Both the position numbers and the translations under genes were made by a program. DNA of 64,000 bases from Phytoseiulus persimilis (lineage: Eukaryota; Arthropoda; Arachnida; Mesostigmata; Phytoseiidae): NCBI GenBank assembly GCA_037576195.1, contig CM075102.1, forward strand, positions 49,534,745 through 49,598,744, written 5' to 3'. The notes beneath the pieces were generated by a model that did no database searches, was not told where the DNA came from, and saw nothing but the letters and a program-made list of their open reading frames with translations. This document shows, one piece after another, positions 60,301 through 64,000 of the stretch; the first letter of the stretch is position 1; each line of letters begins with the position of its first letter.

Positions 60301-63300
60301 CGGACTCGCTTTCGGTCCACGTTGAAAGCGAGAGAACTTTGCATAGAAACTCTATAACGCCACGGCTGCTCGGAACGACCGCATATCTCATTCGAAGCAT
60401 ATCATTCCACGATCGAGAACGGATATCCCGGGAGGGGGGCAGGATCCCGATTCGTTGGGATCGCCATCCCTCAGGATCAGAGTCAACCTCAACCCCCAAA
60501 TATTCGGGGCGTCTCGTGTTTTTTTCCCTTTTCGCCGCTCCAGACTTGAGCTCAGTCGCGTTTCGCGCGTCGCTAGTTGTCCATCTCTTGGATGGGAAAT
60601 TAGCACACTAGAACAGACCGAGATAATGGACGATGGTAATCGATTGAGTCGCATTGAAACAGAATTTCATCGATATGAACATTGCGAACTCCGTCCGATG
60701 GATTCTGCGTGGGCCGGGAACTCAAGCGATGATTCAGATGATGCTGCAAGCTTTCATATCGGGGGCAGGTGAAAAGTGGCAAACGAGTGGGTCACTGCGC
60801 TCGCGATCCGGAGTTTCTATGCTCGCTTTATGCCTGCGGGACAGACTATGCGGCCCACGGCCCAGATTTCGCGGGTTGCAGGCCGCACGGTGTTGCCCAC
60901 TACTGTCTCATGTGAACTTTGAGATTGATCGGACTACGGTGTCGTCGAATCGGAGCTTTGACTGGCTACGGAAGACTTCTGCTTCCCGTTCGGATTTCTA
61001 CCCAGATGGCTGGGACATTGACAGCCCCCGAGCCCAGCTTCGTGAGAGCCCATCGTTAGGGCTGGGAGTTTGGCGCGGGGGAATTCACGGCCAAGATTCA
61101 CGGCCTCCGTGAGTCCTGCAAGGCGTTGTGGCTTCCGACTTTCAACCTACAGGAACGAGAAGAGGAGCCAGGCTTCTGAAGTATTCCGCTACCGGGAGTG
61201 GCGGAACCGGCACGACGATATTGGAGATTGAATGCAACAAGAGTAAATTCGAAATTCTCCGCCGATATTCATTTTCTACACTCATGTCGAATGACTGATA
61301 CCGTCAGATGTCGAGTTACTGTGATAGGTGGCAGCGAAGAGCTCACGAAGCTTCCCGAAGGCGAGGTTTACCTCGTGATCGATCTGACTGCGGGAGATAT
61401 TCAAGAGTCCGAGCATTCTGCGGAACTCACGCACGTGGCACGGAGTTCACGGCCGTGAATGCCGCGCCAAACTCCCAGCCCTACCCATCGTGTATCAGAG
61501 CTGGAAACGATCTCCACCCCTCTGACGTTGAATTAATTCGCGCTCACGCTCGGCTTCGGATCAAAGAACTCCCGACTAGAAGTCGCCCCCGATTTTGGAG
61601 CTCTCAACGTGGGAATCGGGGTGCTCTCGACGGTCCGGGGACCGGTCAGAATGGCCGGAAACCGGTTTTGAAGCAATCTGGTCCCTCGGGGAACCGATTC
61701 ACGAGACCTGTTCTTGATAGGAAAGAACTGAGCTCCATGCTGGTCTTCGAACGGTTTCCGACGGGTTTACGCGGGAGCGCCATCTCCCGACACGGGTTTT
61801 AACGATGAGCGTCGTCGCAACGTCCGTGCGATGGGAGTTCAGACTGGCCCCATTGGTTGGTCGGTACCCGATCGTTGCAGCCTTTCTCCCTGGAAGCTCG
61901 TCCACCTTTGCCTACGCAATTCCAAGTAAGCCGGATAACAGGTGGGTTGGCCCGATTCTTCCGGCTCCTATATCAACAGCGAGGTGTGCATAGTTGCTTT
62001 TCGGCCGGCTGCGGTCGGGTCTACCACAAGGGTTGTGGGTCGCACAGGCCAACAGTGAACTGACAGCCTGACTGGCGGCCGGGCGTTCAGTCAGTTCCTT
62101 ATCATCATGAGTCTGAGAGTTCCTCTCAAAAGCGTACAGCTACTTCCCTTCTTAGTTATCTATCGGAAGCCCTTTTCCAATATGTCAAGGCTACAGGGCC
62201 ACCGAAACCGGGTCCGAGCCAACAGAGCCTGTTCGCTCTCCCTGCCTACAGACCTTACGACGAGCATTCGCCGCCGCCGCGGCATCGGTTGCAGCGGCAA
62301 CCTCTCAGTCAGGCAGAATCTCCGCCAGCCTTCGACTAGAATGCCGCTCTTCGAGTAGCATTCTCTGCGAGTAGTCTAGAAAACACCAATGTGGTTCTTT
62401 CCTCTTGCCAGAGCTTTTGTTGTGAACTGTTGCTTCATCTCAATTCTGTGCAACCGCGATGTAGGCGCCACCTTCACTCTGACTGACTTTCGCTCTGTCT
62501 CTCTCTCTCTCTCGATTATCTAATTGACTATCGTTCTGCATCATACCGCACACCTCGATTCGACTTCAAATGTGCTGGTTTACCCATGGTTGACGGAAGA
62601 CTCCGTGAGCCTCGGGATTGAACGATATAAGAAGCACTTGGCAAGGCCACCTCTGCACACTTCGAATTTTTTTCCCAAACTTCCACTTCCGTTTCGCTCG
62701 GCCCGTCGTGGGCTATCAATAGTCTTCTCATAAGACGTCGGATACTGATTCCCGGGCGGCCAGGACTCGTCGAGGCGATCCTGATGATCTAAATATTTTT
62801 TGAGAGCCGACTTTCTATAGGCTCGATGGTAATCAGGTTGTGGGTGGCTTGATTCGACCTCGCTAGGTCTCTCCTAACGCGAAGGACTCGATCTCCGAGG
62901 CCTCCGGAGATTACGATGTCACTGTATCACGAAATATCACGAGCGCGGCGAGCGACCGCCCAACGGTACTCAAAGTCCTATGAGCACAAAGCACCGCGAG
63001 ACGGGAACTTGATCCGATCTTTACGAAAGGTTGCCGAAAACCTTTCTTACCCGTCCCAGTGGTAACAAGCAACAGTTTAGAATCAAAGGCACCGTTTTTG
63101 TTAGGAGCTAATCTTGCATGAATAAGTGAACAGCCTTGTGATCTAGAAGCGACGCCGATGCTCGACTCCCGAATCAAAACGTGAGAGTTCCTCGAAAAAA
63201 CAGACAGACACTCATTTCGCCGGCGCCGAGCCCCTCGAGCAGAGATAAGCGGAAACCCGGACCCGGGAAAGTAGACTCGCGGAGCGAGGGACCCGGAGCG

Positions 63301-63961
63301 ATGTATTAATTCTCAGGACGTGACGTCCTAGTGACCAGACGTGTGTCTGGTAGCCGGATACTCGATATGCGGGCCAGGGGAATATTCTCCATTCTCCTAG
63401 CACGAGACTGCAAACGTTGATTTCCATGTGTCACGGCTTTCGTCTCGTCCCGTTCGTTCACCCACATCCTTGATTGAATCACGTGCTCTACACTCATGTT
63501 TCGACCTCCCACGATGGATGTTCCGCTCATCCTGGGGCGGCATCAGTATTCACTCCGAACTAGCGTCCAAGCTTTCCCCGCAACGGCTGCAATATCTCAA
63601 CAGCCTCAGGAAGGGGACCGAAGCCCAATGAACACAATTGGTTTCCACGAGCTCGAACGTGAAGGAGCGAGGGGGTCAGAGCTACGGTTCGGACGAGTAT
63701 GGAATATGCGGAATCGAGACCATTATTTCCAAGATAGTCCGTGAGATACTCAGGGATCGAATAGGACGGCGAATACTTACAGAAAAACACAGCCAGGTAT
63801 TCCTCGGTCTCTAGGAGACTTTCAAGTTTCTTGCCATTCACTTCCGGTATCACTTCGCCGTCATCGCCAATGGGGGTTTGATCTTCCTTCTTCCGTCCCC
63901 CCGAGGCAGGAACCAGAAGACAGGAGCACAAGAGGGCAGAAAGCCCCCACACGAGCCTCAT
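42228..63961 (-). CDS. ER-type membrane protein with 16 tandem thioredoxin-fold modules (28 exons, complete)
   Basis: Joining 63781-63961, 60095-60254, 59817-59983, 59412-59741, 59133-59315, 58632-58763, 58144-58326, 57365-57496, 56876-57193, 56439-56765, 56001-56318, 55682-55867, 54392-54532, 54047-54252, 53847-53964, 53340-53654, 53037-53219, 52755-52895, 50868-51039, 49156-49313, 47064-47252, 46804-46935, 46315-46497, 45297-45437, 44504-44686, 43924-44064, 43034-43216 and 42228-42397 gives 5,373 nt: 1,790 residues plus TGA. Every joint has GT-AG ends and matching phase. Residues 1-20 are a signal peptide, 61 to about 1750 are sixteen thioredoxin-like modules, about 1758-1781 is a membrane span, and the tail ends KDKRE. 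Modules share ELENIDDE, a strand FVK, a Pro before a hydrophobic strand (PALVYF, the cis-Pro loop of the fold), YxGDL and VLEWL. Known from the family: FY-x-CxxC is the thioredoxin/PDI active site. Inferred: a lumen-facing ER redox, chaperone or calsequestrin-like scaffold. I know no reliable gene name. Confidence 0.9.
43034..43216 (-). CDS. Exon 27: module 16 first half (single cysteine)
   Basis: Reads ELNNADCDAVLKELEHIDDE, IMLLKINDVKYAKKYGI and VPAIVYFRRKFPSIFRG. Only the second cysteine of the pair survives; the first position is Asn. Acceptor TGTTCTAG, donor GTATGA. Confidence 0.9.
43924..44064 (-). CDS. Exon 26: module 15 second half
   Basis: Reads DLTKEDKVLGWLTSQENIEL, IEEVNRKMLEKLLDEN and DFVAVFF. 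Acceptor TTCCCAG, donor GTGAGT. Confidence 0.9.
44504..44686 (-). CDS. Exon 25: module 15 first half (CDDC)
   Basis: Reads EDDCDDCERSLKELENIDDE, IDFVKINSLPAATKYDI and FPTLAYFRKGKATIYDG. The acidic CDDC is unusual for a thioredoxin active site. Acceptor CCCTTTCAG, donor GTGAGT. Confidence 0.9.
45297..45437 (-). CDS. Exon 24: module 14 second half
   Basis: Reads DLKNEEQVFEWLTDDDNREL, IEEVNERMLERLVE and FLAVLF. It ends with a lone A before GTGAGT, giving Ile with the next exon. Confidence 0.9.
45930..46130. mobile_element. Possible pogo/Tigger-type DNA transposon terminal remnant
   Basis: TA at 46030-46031 precedes CAGTGCAGCCCCGATTATC, followed by repeated CGATTxTxxxAAC-like units on both sides (CGATTATTCCAAC, CGATAATCTCAAC, CGAATATTCCAAC). 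This matches the style of pogo-family terminal repeats, which begin CAGT and duplicate TA. No transposase frame and no matching opposite end are present. It lies in intron 23. Confidence 0.35.
46315..46497 (-). CDS. Exon 23: module 14 first half (CRAC)
   Basis: Found by motif rather than as a long frame. It reads KSHCRACDQALQELENIDDE, IHLVKIQDVGLAKRYGI and FPALMYFRNGNPLIFEG. Acceptor GATTTTCAG, donor GTAATG, phase 1 at both ends. Confidence 0.9.
46804..46935 (-). CDS. Exon 22: module 13 second half
   Basis: Reads DLSGEEEVLQWLITQKTEDT, IETVNRDMLEKLVE and HYLGVYF. Acceptor ATTGTAG, donor GTAAGT. Confidence 0.88.
47064..47252 (-). CDS. Exon 21: module 13 first half (CEEC)
   Basis: Reads EDKVDCEECRKILEELENID, IKFVKSCDHTVAKELGV and YPTLVYFEHGCPSIYEG. 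Two further cysteines (KSC, HGC) are unusual for the array. Acceptor CTTACTAG, donor GTGAGG. Confidence 0.9.
47253..49155 (-). other. Intron 20 of the thioredoxin-array gene (1.9 kb)
   Basis: Flanking exons join directly in phase 1 and give a complete module boundary, so no exon is missing. The only coding-like feature is a short Cys-rich frame at 48601-48721 ending in a GTAGGT donor. Confidence 0.5.
49156..49313 (-). CDS. Exon 20: module 12 second half
   Basis: Starts with one base of the Pro codon, then DPVIYAGDFKTGENMLEWML, RIEEMAGDELRDAI and SIACYF. Acceptor AACTTTCAG, donor GTGAGT. It contains an A7 run in frame (LLQKNP). Confidence 0.86.
50868..51039 (-). CDS. Exon 19: module 12 first half (CKQC)
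   Basis: Reads YSKTTCKQCSRVLEELEKID, IKMVKIDDQQLARKYGV and LPAFLFFRKDDP. It ends in phase 2 inside a Pro codon, earlier than the standard Gly joint, as in module 1. Confidence 0.9.
51040..52754 (-). other. Intron 18 of the thioredoxin-array gene (1.7 kb)
   Basis: Exons 18 and 19 join directly. The intron has a 270-codon + strand frame (51620-52432) and an acidic - strand frame (51664-51996), neither with splice sites that join the gene. Confidence 0.5.
52755..52895 (-). CDS. Exon 18: module 11 second half
   Basis: Reads DLYDPEEVLEWLTNPENMEM, an AIERVNKRMFERMM helix and SLAVFF. Acceptor CGATAG after a C-run, donor GTGAGT. Confidence 0.88.
53037..53219 (-). CDS. Exon 17: module 11 first half, no CxxC
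   Basis: Reads KARDEESQEILKALENIDDD, then YEVHLVAMVDN and PPGLAYFRHGKHIKFTG. No active-site cysteine remains; a stray Cys follows ENIDDD. Acceptor TTTTCCAG, donor GTAATG. Confidence 0.88.
53340..53654 (-). CDS. Exon 16: complete module 10 (CKTC)
   Basis: Reads YSEDCKTCDKVLEELENIDD, TPSLVYFENHSPSIYFG, DLMNEEAVLEWLIKQ and DYLAVFF in one exon. The donor is GTGCGT, slightly off consensus. Confidence 0.9.
53847..53964 (-). CDS. Exon 15: module 9 second half
   Basis: Starts in phase 0 with VLSWITHQKEKGSLDEIEDV, then a DRPMLEMLLDQM helix and AVTVVF. Acceptor GCTTTCAG, donor GTGAGT. Confidence 0.88.
54047..54252 (-). CDS. Exon 14: module 9 first half (CPQC)
   Basis: Across the joint it reads FTKDKCPQCDKVLVELENID, then FPAVIFFRKKFPQYYTGDLM. 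The intron after DLMDEDA is phase 0, three residues before the Trp and eight codons beyond the usual Gly joint, so it has slid or was gained. Confidence 0.9.
54392..54532 (-). CDS. Exon 13: module 8 second half
   Basis: Reads DLEDEDSLLKWLTSEDTLDI, a TIEQINQKMLSKLIEKN helix and DFVAVLF. It ends with a single A before GTGAGT, so the next residue becomes Thr rather than Tyr. Confidence 0.88.
54958..54992. repeat. CGAT tetranucleotide repeat
   Basis: Eight to nine CGAT/CGGT units in intron 12 of the thioredoxin-array gene, between cassette exon 12b and exon 13. Confidence 0.75.
55106..55492 (-). CDS. Probable optional exon 12b (129-residue charged insert)
   Basis: This 387-nt segment is open throughout, phase 1 at both ends, with acceptor GTTCTAG and donor GTGAGT, and sits between the two halves of module 8. 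It starts CTYAACQVLQWLSVTVGF, keeping the VLxWL helix, then runs into a Ser/Lys/Glu-rich low-order region with scattered cysteines (SCKRSHC, KCSSRC). Joining to exon 13 gives KRRDLEDEDSLLKW in frame. It could be a cassette or an alternative version of the half-module. Confidence 0.55.
55682..55867 (-). CDS. Exon 12: module 8 first half (CKEC)
   Basis: Across the joint the protein reads VFYAPDNCKECPSILSELEK, very close to the FYAPxCxxC active site of protein disulfide isomerases. KLPAIVLFRNGQPMVYKG follows. The acceptor is GTTGTAG and the donor is GTGAGC. Confidence 0.92.
56001..56318 (-). CDS. Exon 11: complete module 7, no CxxC
   Basis: Reads DKEVDSSKDVLDDLENIDDD, LPALVYFEEEIPSVYEG, DLHNEEKALKWIVKQ and EYVLVFY. 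Unlike its neighbours it ends with a full Tyr codon plus G, so that with exon 12 it makes the classical FYAP lead-in. Donor GTAAGC. Confidence 0.9.
56439..56765 (-). CDS. Exon 10: complete module 6, no CxxC
   Basis: Reads EMKNKKIDKKTEKVIKELEE (lysine-rich, no cysteine at the active site), FPTLVFFDRTIPNIYHG, DLLKEEEVLAWFVRQ and KIVVLF. Fused exon, donor GTGAGT. Confidence 0.9.
56876..57193 (-). CDS. Exon 9: complete module 5, no CxxC
   Basis: A fused whole-module exon. The active-site position reads DRDDEKSQRVLKELENIDDE, without cysteine. The cis-Pro strand is ELPCLVYFENEIPSIYHG, followed by DLANEEQVLDWLIEQ and QHVAVIF. The acceptor is an AG after GATTCA. Confidence 0.9.
57365..57496 (-). CDS. 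Exon 8: module 4 second half
   Basis: Reads NLLKEQEVLDWLIRQKESDE, an IEDVTPEILEALIQ helix and SDYLAVLF. The acceptor follows GTGTTACAG and the donor is GTGAGT. Confidence 0.9.
57899..58006 (-). CDS. Probable optional exon 7b (duplicate of the VLxWL helix start)
   Basis: This 108-nt segment lies between exons 7 and 8, is phase 1 at both ends and stays open. It begins GELSNATAVLQWLEEVQGSD, which copies the GDLxNEExVLEWL start of a second-half exon, then diverges to DKYRISKVTSRKAK. The acceptor is CCGCAG with a weak pyrimidine tract, and the donor is GTACCA, weaker than most. Inclusion would add 36 residues without shifting the frame. I do not count it in the main model. Confidence 0.45.
58144..58326 (-). 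CDS. Exon 7: module 4 first half, no CxxC
   Basis: Reads DKGDEKSEDVLAELENIDDE, HDIPFVKIDD and VVPALLYFEGGIPNYYPG. The cysteines at the active-site position are replaced by charged residues. Phase 1 at both ends. Confidence 0.9.
58632..58763 (-). CDS. Exon 6: module 3 second half
   Basis: Reads DMTNEERIMNWLVEQKMEDE and a helix ending ENSDYLAVLI. The acceptor follows CTCAACAG, the donor is GTGAGT, and the phase is 1 at both ends. Confidence 0.88.
59133..59315 (-). CDS. Exon 5: module 3 first half, no CxxC
   Basis: Reads DANDKAQKQVLDELETIDDD, then HGIPFVKTDD and TLPQLIYFENGVPQFYKG. There is no cysteine at the active-site position. The donor splits the Gly codon (phase 1), the standard mid-module joint. 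Confidence 0.9.
59412..59741 (-). CDS. Exon 4: complete module 2, no CxxC
   Basis: A whole module in one exon. The active-site position reads KEKHKESELVLVELENIDDE, so both cysteines are missing. It has PALAYYRK at the cis-Pro strand, then YEGDLQNEEQVLKW with the usual intron lost, and an acidic insert NVDDEDDDVIEDVS. Donor GTAAGT. Confidence 0.9.
59817..59983 (-). CDS. Exon 3: module 1 second half
   Basis: Starts with the last base of the Arg codon, then NKEPQIFQGDLMEEEAVLEW and a helix ending KEKDYLAVLF. The acceptor is a TTCCTCAG and the donor is GTGAGT. Phase 1 at the end. Confidence 0.88.
60095..60254 (-). CDS. Exon 2: module 1 active-site half (CKTC)
   Basis: Joined to exon 1 this reads FFYTKICKTCDAVLAELERV, a thioredoxin-type CxxC right after the strand, followed by the GVRFVK strand and the ITQFPALAYYR cis-Pro strand. 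It ends in phase 2 inside an Arg codon, earlier than the usual joint of this gene. Confidence 0.87.
60255..63780 (-). other. Intron 1 of the thioredoxin-array gene (3.5 kb)
   Basis: A long first intron, with an inverted repeat at 61057-61483 and a CT repeat at about 62499-62513. No exon recognised. Its size and position make it the likeliest place for enhancers, but no site is visible. Confidence 0.5.
61057..61483. repeat. Inverted repeat with 22-bp perfect arms
   Basis: The arm 61057-61078 is the exact reverse complement of 61462-61483. Similarity continues inward imperfectly, including an ATTCACGGCC block. The loop is about 380 bp. It may be a fold-back element or small hairpin transposon remnant. 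Confidence 0.6.
63781..63961 (-). CDS. Thioredoxin-array gene, exon 1: signal peptide and lead-in
   Basis: The ATG at 63961-63959 opens a hydrophobic signal peptide (MRLVWGLSALLCSCLLVPAS) followed by a charged linker (RKKEDQ). The exon ends with a half-module of the form VNGKKLESLLETEEYLAVFF, the strand that leads into the first active site. The donor GTAAGT at 63775-63780 leaves a lone T, completed by exon 2 to a Tyr codon. Confidence 0.88.
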
Positions 63962-64000
63962 GCCGCCGAACCCTGGGCTCGGTGCTGGTCGGAGATGTTG

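Overview
This is eukaryotic nuclear DNA, most likely from an arthropod. Genes are split by GT-AG introns of about 60 bp to more than 10 kb, base composition is near 50% GC, and there are short microsatellites. A kainate-type glutamate receptor and a large thioredoxin-repeat protein fit an arthropod such as a mite or insect; I cannot name the species. Most long open frames here are chance frames, so the annotation rests on exon joints (splice sites plus reading phase) and family motifs.

Layout. (1) 1-8828: no exon I can support; intron or upstream DNA of the receptor gene. (2) 8829-28480, + strand: the C-terminal half of an ionotropic glutamate receptor of the kainate class, in six exons covering the end of ligand-binding lobe S1, M1, the pore loop, M3, S2, M4 and a proline-rich tail. 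The amino-terminal domain and most of S1 were not found. (3) 15173-17789, - strand: an unidentified, probably helical protein's C-terminal exons, nested antisense in the 10.3-kb receptor intron. (4) 28481-42227: the region between two convergent genes, with two weakly supported + strand exons near 30 kb, an AT-richer stretch and microsatellites. (5) 42228-63961, - strand: a complete 28-exon gene, start codon to stop codon, whose exons join in frame into 1,790 codons plus a stop.

The last gene is the highlight. It encodes a signal peptide, sixteen tandem thioredoxin-fold modules of about 105-110 residues, one C-terminal membrane span and a short tail ending KDKRE, which fits a KxKxx ER-retrieval signal. 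Eight modules keep a CxxC pair just after the beta strand (1, 8, 9, 10, 12, 13, 14, 15). Modules 2-7 and 11 have none, and module 16 keeps one cysteine. Most modules are built from two exons with phase-1 joints at fixed places, so the gene grew by duplication of an exon pair. Two extra phase-matched exons (57899-58006 and 55106-55492) look like optional cassettes. I infer an ER-membrane, lumen-facing redox or chaperone array.

The receptor gene has three oddities: histidine at the pore Q/R position, a one-base frame conflict at about 13512-13514, and an open, donor-terminated extension after its TAG stop.
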